Of a DNA stretch of 64,000 nucleotides, positions 21,187 to 33,071 are shown one piece after another. The position numbers and the translations under genes were made by a program. The stretch is from Prinsepia uniflora (lineage: Eukaryota; Streptophyta; Magnoliopsida; Rosales; Rosaceae), in the NCBI GenBank assembly GCA_032719365.1, contig CM064872.1:44624252-44688251 (forward strand), in the 5' to 3' direction. Position 1 is the stretch's first letter. The number at the start of each line of letters is the position of its first letter. Below the pieces are notes generated by a model. The model ran no database searches. It had not been told where the DNA came from and saw only the letters and a program-made list of their open reading frames with translations.

Positions 21187-21889
21187 AGTACAGCATCAGG
21201 GACAGCGGGCACTAGAGGAGGTGGTGGCACAGCCACGAGTAGTTCGAGGGGTCGTGGTAGAGCGTCAGGATCTCAGGCCCGGGTGTTCTCGATGACTCAG
21301 CAGGAGGATCAGGCGATACCAGATGTGGGGACAGGTACTTGCTTTATTTTTGGTTGTCCTGTTGGTTTGGTGTTTGGATTTCGGGGTAGAGTCTAGGAGT
21401 TAAGTTCCGTAGTAGGTTGACGGAAGGTATAGGAAAGGAGTGACTATAACTGATCGATTGGAGACTGTGGAAGGAGAGAACCCACAAGCTAGAGGAAAGG
21501 AGTGACTATAACTGATCGATTGGAGACTGTGGAAGGAGAGAACCCACAAGCTAGAGTTTGCCTTTAGGACTTTGTGGAGTTAGTCCGACCGTGGCCGGAG
21601 TTGTAGCCGAGGGAGATGGGTGGTTGTATACGAGGATGTACTCTATGACTTCTGTCGGGTATTGTGACATGAGGTATTGTATAATACCTTTGTTTTCTGT
21701 TCATAGAGTTTCCCTTGCGTACACCATGTAGTGGCTACACAGCTAGGGTTGGCTGTGGTGACAGTAGCTGGGATGGAGTGAAATACCCAAGGTGGAGATG
21801 ATAGACAGGAAACCTAGGAGAGGTTGTTCCTTAGGAGACCCTAGGTGTTGGGAACTAGCTGTGGAATTTCGGGGACGAAATTCTTTTTT
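21187..21889 (+). other. Gag-protease junction remnant and non-coding 3' domain, unit 2
   Basis: Same content as 16410-17112, including the stop after ARVFSMTQQ and no pol. Confidence 0.7.
21431..21554 (+). repeat. 62-bp perfect tandem duplication, unit 2
   Basis: Units 21431-21492 and 21493-21554 match 16654-16777 at the 4777-bp offset. Confidence 0.95.
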
Positions 21890-21901
21890 AGGAGGGTAGA
21901 T
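21890..21901 (+). other. Polypurine tract, gag-array unit 2
   Basis: AGGAGGGTAGAT lies directly before the LTR start TGTAACAACCC at 21902. Confidence 0.8.
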
Positions 21902-24900
21902 TGTAACAACCCGTCCCGAGAATTGGGATTACTAGAGTGATTAAGGTGTGATTAGTAAGGTTAATCAAGGGTTAGGTGGTCCCGAGGGGTCCGGGAACTT
22001 AGAATGACGATTTTGCCCCTGGGTCGGGCAGAAATGTTGACTTTTATTTCGGGTGGTCAAATGGGAGTTGACCGGTGACCAGAACGTAGTTGAGGATGTT
22101 ACGAATCCTTAGGCAGGTGGCACGCCCGATTCCGACATCCGAGGAGGAAGTTGTGATGTTCGGAATGTTGAGGGCATAACCGTAATTTGGCGGAATTAGG
22201 GGGGAAACGTTGACTTTTTATACGAACGGGTTTTGGTAAGTTGACCTAAGACCGTTAGATAGATCTCGTCGTCCCGAGTTCGATGACAGGCGGCACGTAT
22301 TCATCGGACGTACGATGTGGGAGTTACAGGTCTAGAAAGGTAGTGGCAAAGTGGTAATTTTGGGTAAAACAGAAGGGCATTTTGGTCTTTTGTGCTCTGG
22401 GGTGTGTGCAACAGATAAGGACAGATGAAGGGTTGAGATTGAGCCACATGTGAGATGAAGGGTAGGATGGTGACACGTGCTAAAGGTGGAGTGGTTTCTG
22501 GGGGGTTCCAGTGTGTGCACGGTCCAATTATTTGGGTGCAACCGTGCAAGTGTGAGTTCTTCGACCCAGATAGAAACAGGGTGAGCTTGTGAGGAGGAAT
22601 TGAGGATTGATCGTGGATGTTGATGAGTTCTAGTGAGTGAAGAGTGATCAGAAGGAGGTTGAGAGATGCTGGGGTGGTGCTGAGAAGGTTAGAAGTGTGC
22701 AGGTGGTGTGTGAGTGAGTTGAGAGCCACGGGAACTTCAGAGAAAAACAGAGAGGAACTGAGGGAGCTGGTGGTGCTGTGGCCGTGTGTAAGTACGATTG
22801 ACCTCGAGAGGAGGCTGAGGCGACGTTGTGGACTTCAGGAACCGCGGCGGCGAGCACGGTGGTGGACGGTTGCAGGTAATCCCTTATCCTTGTAACTTGC
22901 CCCTGTTTTCCCGTCGAGTTTTGAATCGAAAGTCGTGAGTCTAGGGGGTTGAATCGATGGGTCTATAGTGGTTTAGGGGATTTAGTTGAGTCCTAGGAAC
23001 CGTCTGGTTGTGTTGCCGTGACGAGAGGTGCACGGTGGTGGTTGGCGCGACGGAGGGACTCTGTGTGCCCTGTTTTTCCGTTTTGTTTCAATCCAAGAGT
23101 CGTGATCCCAGGGACTGAGTCGAAGGTTTAGAAGAGTTGGATTAGGTTCAGTGAGGTCCTAGGAAGAGTCTGGGACAGTCACCGTGACGGGGGGTGACCG
23201 GAGTGGCTGGATTGTGAAACAGGGGAGTTCAGGGCGTCTGGTTCGAGCTTGAGTCGACGGTGTAGGGGCCGTGTCGAGTTCTAAGGAGGAGGGGGATGGA
23301 TAGCTTAAGGTTGGACGAAGAGGATGGTGAAGAGAGGGAGGAAAATGGTGCAGGCACGGCGGTGAACCGCTCTCGCCGGTTCAAACAGCAGGTACTGTGT
23401 CGAGCCCGGTCGACGTGAGGTTGACGGTGGCACTGTAGCTCGCGTGGGGGCCACGCGCAGCCACTTTGGACGGCGCGTGGGGGCGCGTGCGGCGGTTCTG
23501 GGAGAACGGTCAACATGGTTTTTGGTCTAGGAGTTTTTTGTGAGTTCGATGGAGTTGGTTTCGGGTCAATCGGAAGTCGTTTGAGTTGAGTTCCGCGAGG
23601 GTGAAAGTTTAGAGTCCCGGGTTCTTATGTTTAGGCTTCGGGGAATTTTGAGGGCTTTTAGGTGAACCTTCGTAGACGTGCTAGTGACGTATTTTGGCGG
23701 TGTTTGACAGGATCGGGATTTCCCGAGGAACCCGAGGAACGGGCTGGACGTTCGGGACGCGAGTAGGGCTCAGTACTGTGAGTGGACCCTTTTCTTAAAC
23801 TCGAGCATGCATAACTGTTTTTATATACGTATTTTATGGTTTTAATCATGAATAATATGAAATGATGATTTTCTGTGTTTGCACGTTTTTTTTCGAGAAA
23901 AAAAGACGGTTTTGGCACGCTTTTCGAGAAAGGGGTAATTTTGGAAATGTTTTCGGGATTTCAAGGGATTTTTGGAACATGCTTTTGAGAATCAAGGTTT
24001 TGATTTTGAAATCGAAATTGACCATTGGACTTTGGTGTTAAAGTTGGAAAGTGGACTCCGGATTTGGGTTCGGGAATGACGGTTCTGGATGCCGGAAGGG
24101 CATCGGACCAGTGATTTCGGATTCGGGTTTGGATGAGGATTTGGTAAATGGTTTTTAAATGGTTTTGAGATTGGATTTGCTGGATCTGGATATTGGGTTT
24201 AAAGACCCGGATATATGTGACGGGGGACCGGCCGGATTGGGTTTTAAAGACCCGGATTGAGTTTAAAGGACTCGGGAGTTTAAAGACTCGGATATATATT
24301 GATATTTCCCCCGTAGGCCTGTTGAGTTTAAAGACTCGGGAGTTTAAAGACTCGGATATTATTGAGGCCTGGATTGAGTTTAAAGACTCGGGAGTTTAAA
24401 GACTCGGATAGGTCCAGCAGGTTTGATCGGGAAAATGATGATTTGGTGGTTATGGTTTATGAAACAGTTTTCTGATACTCGTGTGTGGTTTCTTATGGTA
24501 TTTTATAGTGTTTCTGTTTCTTATGATGTTTATAATGATTATTTTATAAATGTGTTTTATAACTGTTGGTTATGCATGTGGTTTCAAAACGGAGGGTTAA
24601 ACTCGGTTTTCTTATAAGTGGTTTTTGAACTTTTGTACCTTCTGGTCCACTCACATTTTCTGTTTTAATTGCCCTCCAGGTTGTGGAGCTAGCGCGAGGT
24701 CTTGACGTCGAGGCAGAGTCTGAGGCATAGAAGTGACGTGAGGGTTCCCAGAGTAGAGTAAAGGCCTCCGTGTGCGTGTAGTTACCGAGTTATTTTCCTT
24801 GTATGTTCGTACTATGTTTTGTAAATGCTACCTTCAGGACTTTGTGTTTAGTTACTCCTGCGTTTGACTGGTTAGAATGTGAGTGAGTTTTACTTGAGTT

Positions 24901-24971
24901 TTGTGTCGGGGAGTCAGACGGGAGCGGGATTTACCTCGGGTTTCGGGGTGAAACCGGGGTGGGTCCTGACA
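21902..24971 (+). repeat. Right LTR of the gag array (3070 bp)
   Basis: Nearly identical to 17125-20185; it ends TCCTGACA instead of TCCAGACA. Most differences are one-base changes in homopolymer length. It fuses at its end to Cassandra internal sequence (CACTCAATTCC). Confidence 0.9.
23778..24679 (+). other. Intron-like cassette in right LTR
   Basis: GTGAGTGGACC at 23778-23788 pairs with GGTCCACTCAC at 24644-24654, and CCCTCCAG ends at 24679. It is the same cassette as in the middle LTR, including the GAGTTTAAAGACTCGG repeats (about 24175-24410). Confidence 0.45.
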
Positions 24972-26813
24972 CACTCAATTCCGACTGGGGTTGGGCTCTA
25001 ATACCAAATTGTCAAGACATGACCTTCTCTAACACGATATTGTTCGTTTTGGACTCAGCCCTCACAGTTTTTTTTCTCCGGAGCTCACGTGTAACTTCCG
25101 AATGGGTCAACCATATTGGGATTACACCAGTCCCTACTCACTTAACTTTGGAATTCCCTAGGAATCCAAAGCCAGTGAGCTCCTAAAAGGCCTCACGCAA
25201 GATAGATGCGCGCCAACACATATAAGGCGCATCCCCCATATCCCCCGGGGCGATGTGGGATTGCTAACCATGCCATCAAGGCATGGGTCCTCGCACTTCA
25301 CCTTTCCCTCCCCGAGCGATGTGGGATTGTTCACCATTCTTTTCAATACACGAGTCTTACAATCCACCCCCCCTTGGGGCCCAGCGTCCTCGCTGGTACG
25401 CATCCCCCATATCCCCTCGGGCGATGTTGGATTGCTAACCATGCCATCAAGGCACGAGTCCTCACACTTCACCTTCCCCCTCCCTGAGCGATGTGGGATT
25501 GTTCACCATTATTTTCAAGACACGGGTCTTACAATCCACCCACCCTTGGGGCCCAGCGTCCTTGCTAGTACACTTCCGGTTGGGCTCCAGGTCTGATACC
25601 ATTCTCTCACAACCCGACCCATCTAGCAAATCCACCCGAGCGATGTGGGATTACTAACCATGCCTTCATGGTATGGGTCCTCACAATCCACCCCCTTGAG
25701 GACCAGCGTCCTCGCTGGCACACTCAATTCCAGCGGGGGGTTGGTCTTTGATACCAAATTGTCACGACCTGACCTTTCCCAACATGATATTGTCTGCTTT
25801 GGGTTCAGCCCTAATGGTTTTATTCTCAGGAGCTCACGTGCAACTTCCTAATGGGTCACCCAACTTAAGATTGCACCAGCCACTACTCGGTTAACTATGG
25901 AGTTCCCTAGGAATCCAAAGCCAGTGAGTTCCCAAAAAAGCCTCCTGTAAGATAGATGCGCGCCCACACATATAAGGTGCATCCCCTAGATCCCCCCGAG
26001 CGATGTGGGATTACTAACCATGTCTTCAAGGTACGGGTCCTCACAATCCACCCCCCTTGGGGCCCAGCGTCCTCACTGGCACACTCAATTCCGGCGGGGT
26101 TGGGCTCTGATACCAAATTCTCATGACTTGACCTTCGCCAACATGATATTCTCCGCTTTGGGCTCAACCCTCATAGCTTTGTTCTTGGGAGCTCACATGA
26201 AACTTCCCAGTGGGTCAACCATCTTGGGATTGCACCAGCCCCTACTCGTTTAACTTTGGAATTCCCTAGAAATCCAAAGCTAGTGAGCTCCCAAAACGCC
26301 TCCTGCAAGATAGATGCACACCCACACATATACGGCGCATCCCCCAGATCCCCCCAGGCGATGTCGGATTGCTAACCATGCCTTCAAGGTACAGGTCCTC
26401 ACACTTCACCTTTCCCCCGCAGAGCGATGTGGGATTGTTCACCGTTCTTTTCAAGACACGGGTCTTACAATCCCTTGGGGCCGTCCTTGCTGGCACACTT
26501 CCGGTTGGGATCTAGCTCTGATACCATTCTGTCACAACTCGACCCATCTAACATGAAATTTTCCGCTTTGGGCCCAGCCTTCCCTTTTTTGTTTCTGGGA
26601 ACTTACGTGCAACTTCCCAGTGGGTCACCCATCCTAGGATTGCACCAACCCAAATTCGCTTAACTTTGGAGTTCCTCAGGAATCCAAAGCCATTGAGCTC
26701 CCAAAAGGCCTCAAGTTGGATAGATACATGCCCACACATATAAGGCCCTTCACCTTTCCCTCTTCGAACGATGTGATATTGTTCACTGTTCTTCTCAAGA
26801 CTCGGGTCTTACA
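24972..26813 (-). mobile_element. Cassandra TRIM tandem array, right part
   Basis: Alternating LTRs and roughly 60-75-bp internal domains, sense on the minus strand. LTRs are 25010-25361, 25399-25533 (5' half only), 25605-25685 (large internal deletion), 25760-26045, 26119-26469 and 26530-26813. On the minus strand they start TGTAAGACCCG or TGTGAGGACCC and end GTCGTGACA. Each complete internal domain carries a PBS (TGGTATCAGAG) and a PPT (AAGGGGGGTGGAT). It encodes no protein. Cassandra is a known TRIM with 5S-derived LTR sequence. Confidence 0.85.
26609..26675 (-). other. 5S rRNA-like segment in Cassandra LTR
   Basis: The minus strand carries AACTCCAAAGTTAAGCG (like the 5S A-box region) and AGGATGGGTGACC plus CTGGGAAGT (like the C box) in 5S order. 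Similar segments lie at 15133-15199, 25091-25157, 25841-25906, 26200-26265, 34377-34445 and 34756-34823. This is the hallmark of Cassandra. It is not a full 5S gene: the ends and the middle diverge. Confidence 0.8.
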
Positions 26814-26967
26814 ACTAATCCAACTCATGGTCAAACCTCGCTTGTCTTTTATTATACCATTTATGCACATCCAATTAGTAGTGATGGAACCACTTAATTC
26901 TCATGTCCCAACTTTATGGGTTAAACTCTCGCACCCGAAAATCGTTCACACTTACCAAGGTAACACA
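26814..26967 (-). mobile_element. Element C internal domain, piece 2
   Basis: 154 bp between the Cassandra array and element D with no recognisable motif. Assigned to C by position and by the possible ACGAA/ACTAA duplication across the Cassandra array. Confidence 0.4.
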
Positions 26968-27261
26968 AATAACGACCCGAATTTTCTGTATTATTTTATT
27001 TAATGAAAATTATATGTAAAATGACCATTTTGCCCTTGATCAAGGTAAAATGTTGAATTTTGACCCGAAGCATCATACGACTTTGAACCTTTGACCATTA
27101 CGTAGATCGTGTCGCCCTGAGTTCATAGACAGGCGGCATGTCAGATTTGGACACCTGGAGTGAAAGTTATAGGTCACGGATTATACGGGTTACAATTTGA
27201 TTTTTCGAGATTCAGGCCAGGTGGAATGATTGGATTGGTCAACTTGAATCTTGGACCAATC

Positions 27262-27287
27262 AGATGAGTGACAAGTGTCACTCATCT
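27262..27287. promoter_or_regulatory. 26-bp palindrome in D 5' LTR U3
   Basis: The half-site AGATGAGTGACA is mirrored exactly around AG (core CAAGTG). It is equivalent to the palindromes at 4479, 30640 and 57413. Confidence 0.65.
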
Positions 27288-28572
27288 AACTGGCCGAATA
27301 ACCCAAAAGCCTGGATGCATGAATCTGCTTCCTTCTCCCTTGTTCTCATTGTTCCCCGTGAGCAACCATTACAAACACCTCGCAGCAAACACCTGACCCC
27401 CCTTCCTCATCTGCTGCTACATCTCTAACCCAGATCGATCACACACCTCACCAGAACATCATCTCCATCATCATCATCCTCACCGTCATCGCTGTCGCCA
27501 TCTGAAAACCCGAACAACAATCGGACCCGCGACGGATAGACAAACCCCCCAGACCCCAACCTGCTCGAACCACTCCAGTACTTCGTGCTAACGTCAGACT
27601 AGGAATCGAGGAGCCGTAGAAAACCGGCTGGAAACCACGGTGGCGACACGGCGGAGGTGAGAAGAGAAAACCCAAAACTTCTCTGAGTTTTCCCAGTTTC
27701 AAAAACCGATCTGAACTTGTAGGTGGCCTTCTCGTTTGTGTGGTCGTGTTTTAAGGACTCAAGCATGACTGTGGGGGCCAATTTCGAACTTGGATATCAC
27801 CTGACACAATGGAGGAGAGGACCAAGAAATAGAGATGAAACTCTTCGAGCTGGAGGTAACGATCCTGACCCTTCTTCCGGTTTTTAAGTTTACAGACCTC
27901 TAGGTTAGATTGAGACGAGTGCTTAGGAACCAACGGCGATGATAATGGTGGCCGAGAATTGATTTTCTGATCCGGTCATTGTCGTGGGTCACGGTAGCCC
28001 AGGTCTCTGGTTTTTCGATAGAGACCAACCGAACGGTCGTGTAGGTTCTCTATAGAGACCAACCGAGCAGCAATCCAGGTTCTCAGTAGGGATCGACCGA
28101 ATGACATAGATCATGACATCATCATGTTGATGTCATACTAACATCATGATGATGTCATCTTGTTAAAAATGTCAAATCAGGGACCAATCAAGGACTGACA
28201 CATGTCATCTGACACATGTTAGAGAGTGACGTCATGTTGACGTCAACGGTATTGTAGCAGCGTTGACCAGCCGCGTGGGGGTGCATGTGAACAATGATTT
28301 TGGTGGGGCTGGTACCATTTTCATGGTTTCGACGATACGAATCCAATGGCGGTAGTTTCGTATCGATCGGAGATCGTTAGGTTGGTTAAATTGAAGGAAT
28401 TAGCCTCGGGAAGCATGTTTGGAATGCGTTCCCAGGCCGGTTTTGTTCTAAGGTTGGATGCTACACCTAGTAGGGTCAATTAGTGACCCTTAAGTGTATT
28501 TGGACAGCCTCGGAGATTGTGTTTAGCTTCAGGACAGGTGTAGGTTGTTCGTAAGCGCATCAAGGACTGGTT

Positions 28573-29535
28573 GTGAGTGGATCGTTGATTTTATAATGAA
28601 ATCCATGCATAACTGTTTTACTTGTTTTCTAAATTTTTTTCCGCTACATGTTTTATAATTGTGGAATTTTATTTTAAAATTGTGGAATTTGATTTTAAAA
28701 TTGTGGAATTTGATTTTAAAATTACGGATTTTGAGAAATGCATGGATTTACGTGAAAATGGTAGTATCAGGCTTGAGAACCATTTGGCGATCGTTGACTC
28801 GGATTTGGGGGAGTCAACGGTGTTTTGAAATGATTTGTGAACTAAATGAATGAGCTGGTGATTTGGAACATTTGGTCCAATGGTTTGGTTTCTAAAGAAG
28901 TTCTAGGTAAACGTTTTGACACAGTTTGAAAACACGGATTTCAAAGGTTTTCATACGTATATGTATATACCCTTCCAACTTGCGGATTGGTCTCCCCCAG
29001 ACGTCGACCTAGAGAGTCACGATCCACTACACAGATGTGTAATCCCCATAGGGAACACATTTCGGGAGTGGGAGATATGATATGGTCTCGGACTGGGTCC
29101 GGAGGCGGTCATCCAAGCATTGGGGACCCTGGATGTTGGACAAATCCTCCGAGATGCAGAATTCCTGGGAGTAGACTCGGAATGAGGCCCCGACTGGTGT
29201 GCATACCTTTATATTTGAATCGAGACCTATATCAGGGATTTGTTCCCTAGGGGCTGTGTGCCCCGAGTTGGCATCGAGCATACCACGGAAGGGTTATGTG
29301 GATACATAGTTACATTTGATTTGATGTTACGCGTGCCCATATATATTTTTGTATAGATATACGTATATGTATAGAAATGCTATATGTTTTTATAACTGAT
29401 TGTATTTCTACGCTTTCTATTGAATGCATGCATGTTTACAGAAACGAAGGGTCAGAATATTTATATGTTCAAATGAATTTATAACTGCTTTATTTTTGGT
29501 CCACTCACACTGTGACTGTTTTCTTGACCCTTCAG
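28573..29535 (+). other. Intron-like cassette in D 5' LTR
   Basis: GTGAGTGGATC (28573-28583) faces GGTCCACTCAC (29498-29508), with TTCAG ending at 29535 after a T-rich tract. One arm base is mismatched here. The D 3' LTR equivalent is 38404-39323 with donor GTGAGTGGACC. Confidence 0.4.
28655..28728 (+). repeat. Three-copy 21-bp repeat in D 5' LTR
   Basis: The unit TTGTGGAATTTGATTTTAAAA occurs three times in the 5' LTR, but the aligned part of the 3' LTR (about 38490) has one. It arose after the element inserted, or was lost from the other LTR. Confidence 0.85.
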
Positions 29536-29836
29536 GAGAGGAAACCGAGGAGGGCATCAACTCCAGGGCCGAGGTATAAATATCACTGTTGCGTTTGGAC
29601 CACCCTGAGGGGTAGGTGTTATCTTTATTTGTATCAGCACGAACCTAATGTTCATTTCCCTTGTTTGACATTTTGTTGTATTAAACACACTGGTGTGTAT
29701 CTAGAACCCCCAGTAGGGGTATTTGTGTTAATAAAACCCTAGGAAGGGTATTTTTGGTTTTTGAGTTAATTGTCAGATGGGAGCAGGCCCTTCCCCCGGT
29801 GGTCCCCATGGGAGAACGGGGCGGGTCTTGTCAAGT

Positions 29837-29848
29837 TGGTATCAAAGC
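29837..29848 (+). other. PBS of element D
   Basis: TGGTATCAAAGC is the Met-tRNA PBS with one mismatch, 3 bp after the LTR end. Confidence 0.8.
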
Positions 29849-29938
29849 CGAGCATTATGTTAGCAGTCTATACATGGTACATTGACACGCGTATTTTGTC
29901 GTACTAATCTTATTATTTATGCCTCTTAACAGTTCAGT

Positions 29939-30277
29939 ATGCCCCAGAGATGAGCGACCCCGTTTACGCCACTTGATATGTGTCTCGTTGGAGACACAAG
30001 AAGTTCGAGTGCGGGGAGTTCTTTGATTTGGCAGGCACGTCACCTGGGTGCTACGATGTTTTGTGGTGAGGCTGACCCTGAGACTACTCACCGTTATATT
30101 TTAAGGTTAGAGAAGATCTTCTTGGTGATGTCCTGTCCGCCCGAGCAGAGGGTACTGTTGGCCACATTTTTGCTTGATGGTGAGGCCCAAGAGTGGTGGT
30201 ATACCCTGGAGTTTTCAGGTTGGGATGCTCTGGTTGTGACTTGGGAAGAGTTCAAGAGCCGATTCTTAGACTAGTAC
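29939..30277 (+). pseudogene. Element D gag, N-terminal part
   Basis: The expected ATG (29939) is followed by an in-frame TGA after four codons. Further on the capsid-type gag domain is clear: GATMFCGEADP, LEKIFLVMSCPPEQRVLLATFLL, EWWYTLEFSGWD and the TWEEFKSRFLD helix. A stop and a solo LTR (30278) cut the domain. The rest follows at 33072 in the same frame, because the insert plus duplication is 2799 bp, a multiple of three. Homologous to the gag of the 15516 and 59905 elements. Non-functional. Confidence 0.85.
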
Positions 30278-30639
30278 TGTAACGACCCGTCCCGAATATC
30301 GGGATTAAATATTTATTTATTATGGTTTAGAATGACTAATCGGGGATTAGTTGAGAGAAATTGGGCGGAACGTGCAAAATGACCTTTTTGCCCCTAGTCT
30401 TAGGCAAAATGTTGATTTTTGACCAAGGAGGTTCGATGGCCGAGGGTCAAGGGTCGAGGACCGTTACGTAGATCGGTTCCATACGAATCCATAGACAGGC
30501 GGCACGCCAATATCGGACGTCGGACGAAAAACTTATGGTCACGGGAGCGAAATCGATTAAACATACGAAACGAGGGTTTAGTTAAAATAATAATATAATA
30601 TTGTAATCTGACATAAAACTGAAATTAATCTAGACCCTT

Positions 30640-30665
30640 GGATGAGTGACAAGCGTCACTCATCC
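30640..30665. promoter_or_regulatory. Palindrome in solo LTR U3
   Basis: GGATGAGTGACA faces CGTCACTCATCC with AG between; one arm base is mismatched. Confidence 0.6.
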
Positions 30666-31744
30666 CCACACTCACTTTCCCTAATTCTAGGATCTTGCCC
30701 CCATTGGTTAATTATTCTATATTTTATTTCTCTCATGCAATCCTAGCCATTCATCCTAACTCCCAGATTACATCTGCACCCTTCATTCTCTCTCAGCTGA
30801 TCCTCATCACCATCACCTGCATATCTCTCTCTCGACATCTCCCAAACGGCAATGAACACAAAAACCCATACCTCAAACTCACTACCCGTCCAACACACAC
30901 AAACATAACTCAAACCTTTACTAGACTAGACCCAGGAGAAGACTAGAACACCAAGAGAGTGATAGGAGGAACTCACGGAAATGGCACGACGACGGTAAGC
31001 CAGAAACCCGTGAAACCCCATGTTTTTCATTTTTGAAACCACAAATCCTGACGTGTTTGGGTTGTTTCTGAGTGTTAGGACTGGTTCTAGGGACAAAATG
31101 AAGAGTTTTGACGTTGGTTTCGTGGACCCAGATGACCGAAAAAGCTTGGAACAGGGAGGAGGAATATGGGCTACGGGTTTTGAGCTACAGGAAATGATCT
31201 CGATGTTGTTTCACGATTTTGAGGTTATGGAACTATAGAATAGACTTAGACGAACCCATAGGTCGAAACCCCGTTGAAAATAGTGGCCGGGTTGGGAGAA
31301 CCGACCGGGTTAGACCGTCGGTTTGGTTGGATCGGACCGAACCAGTGAACCGGTTCAGACTGGGTTCACTAGAGGTTGATGATGAACAGTACCCGGCTCG
31401 TGGGTTTCACGCGCAAGGAGTTCAAGTCGCACGTGGGGGTGCGTGAGGGTTATTTTGGGGAAACTTTCAACATGTGAAATAATCTATTCAATGTAACGAA
31501 CATTTTGGGACTGGTTTCGTGTCGATCGGACACCGTTTCGATATGTTTCAGGGGTGTCTGAGGTTTAGGATCGAATTTTAAAATAGTTAAAAATTCGGGA
31601 AAATTATGGGACTTTAATAGGAGGTTAATGAAGCGGTTAATAACCCTCTAGTATGATTTGGACAAGTTTAGAAGCCCCGGTGATAGTGGTGTGGCCCGGG
31701 AGGGCTTATGGCACGCATATCGAGGCGATAGCGTAGGACGGTCT

Positions 31745-32889
31745 GTGAGCGGACATCGTTTTCTAAACTGTGGTGCATGCATAACTATTTTATATGTTTT
31801 ACATACGTGATTTCTATGATGATGATTGTGGCACTGGTGAACTACACGATTGCACGTATTTCAAGGTAGACTCGTATTTATACGTATTTCGAAGTTTACA
31901 AATTTATACTATTGCTATGTGAATGTGAATTCAATATTGATTCTGTGACATGGTTTTGGTTTTGGAAAGATGAACTCAGGCATGAAACCCATCTGAATTA
32001 TGTGATCGGGCCAGGGGCCCAGTTGATTTACAAATCAAGCTGAGACCCTTTTCAGTTATGTGATCGGGTCAGGGGCCCAATGGTTTACAAAATCGAGCAT
32101 GAGGCCCAGCTGAGTTTTATAAATGTGATTTCGGGTCTGGGACCCTATGTTTCATAAACTTGATTTCGGGTCGGGGACCCTAAATGGATTTGTGATGTTT
32201 TATGGGAATTTTGGGCAGGGCCTATTGAGATGTTTTGAAATGACTTTGTAAAACTGTTTTCCATATACCATCTTGATACGAGGATATGTGATGGTCTCCT
32301 CCTGGTGTCTGGGACGCTGGGGAAGTCACAGTGCATTACCTACGAGGGGTCATTAAATGGAGCTACCGAACCGTATAATGACTCACGAGCAGGAATGATA
32401 TGATTAGGCGTCTAGGACGTCAGACATCTGGGATGTCAGAGATATTGACCCAGAGAGACCCCAGGTAGCACGCGTTGCTTATTACCGTGAGATATTGCGT
32501 CTGGGACGCCAAGCATCTGGGACGCCAAGCATCTGGGACGCTAGGCATCTAGGATGTCGGGGATGGTTATATGGTAAATATGGACTATTGGATCTATGAT
32601 ATGGTTTTTCGATTAGATTTGTATTTATGGATTTGGGCAGTGGCTCACTTGGTTTTGCATTTACGGATTTGGTATTATACTATTTTGGGCTGAGTTCCCA
32701 CACTTTGTTTGAGTTACGGTTTTTGGGCTAAGGTCCTAATGGTCTATTGAGCTAATGTTTTGATTACTGATTTTACGATGCATGCATACCTTTTTTAGTG
32801 AAGGGCATAAATATCTTGATGAAATATGTTTTTATGAACTTGTTGATTGTCGTCCACTCACAGTTCTTAATAGTTTTAATGCTCTTCAG
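31745..32889 (+). other. Intron-like cassette in solo LTR
   Basis: Donor GTGAGCGGAC (31745-31754) and branch segment GTCCACTCAC (32852-32861) pair with one mismatch. Acceptor TCTTCAG ends at 32889. Inner GCATGCATAA and ATGCATGCAT motifs are present. Confidence 0.4.
32400..32570 (+). repeat. CATCTGGGACGCC minisatellite
   Basis: Short imperfect units GCATCTGGGACGCCAA or GTCTGGGACGTC are repeated about six to eight times with one longer spacer. A related GGGACGTC motif occurs at 59125-59260 in element E. Confidence 0.75.
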
Positions 32890-33071
32890 GTTGATCACGG
32901 ATGCGGGCTGTAGCAGAGACCGAGACATCGCACTCCTCCACCGATCCTAGCGCGCTCTGGGAGCCCCGTATGAGCTAAGGTACGTATTATCCCTTGTCCA
33001 ACACATCGTGTCAGACGGGAGCATGACGCATCCCACGTTAATCCCAGGGGGGATTGGAATGGGTCTTGTCA

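Larger units (their letters stand above)
15343..24971 (+). mobile_element. Tandem gag-only (TR-GAG-type) array: LTR-gag-LTR-gag-LTR
   Basis: Two internal domains (15409-17124, 20186-21901) alternate with a 66-bp LTR remnant and two full LTRs. The repeat period is 4777 bp. Each internal domain has a Met-tRNA PBS, one gag frame and a PPT but no protease, RT or integrase, matching TR-GAG non-autonomous elements. The three-LTR layout is what unequal exchange between LTRs gives. The array sits inside a Cassandra array with both junctions in Cassandra sequence. Confidence 0.85.
26968..29833 (+). repeat. 5' LTR of element D
   Basis: About 2.87 kb. The start AATAACGACCCG matches TGTAACGACCCG apart from its first two bases; the end is GGGTCTTGTCA. 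It holds one GACAGGCGGCAyG module (about 27125), a palindrome, an intron-like cassette and a 21-bp tandem repeat. The 3' LTR copy starts only at about 37806. Confidence 0.85.
30278..33071 (+). mobile_element. Solo LTR inside element D gag
   Basis: TGTAACGACCCGTCCC to GGGTCTTGTCA, 2794 bp. It is flanked by perfect AGTAC duplications (30273-30277, 33072-33076). It carries one GACAGGCGGCACG module (about 30490), a palindrome (30640-30665), an intron-like cassette (31745-32889) and a CATCTGGGACGCC minisatellite. Confidence 0.93.

Noticed and set aside
26609..26675. Functional 5S rRNA gene
   Set aside because: Only the A-box and C-box regions match; ends and middle diverge, and the segment sits in every Cassandra LTR.
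27448..27702. 84-aa minus-strand frame and similar proline/histidine-rich frames near 57575-57843
   Set aside because: They lie in the CA-rich leader of the LTRs, have low-complexity composition and no domain.
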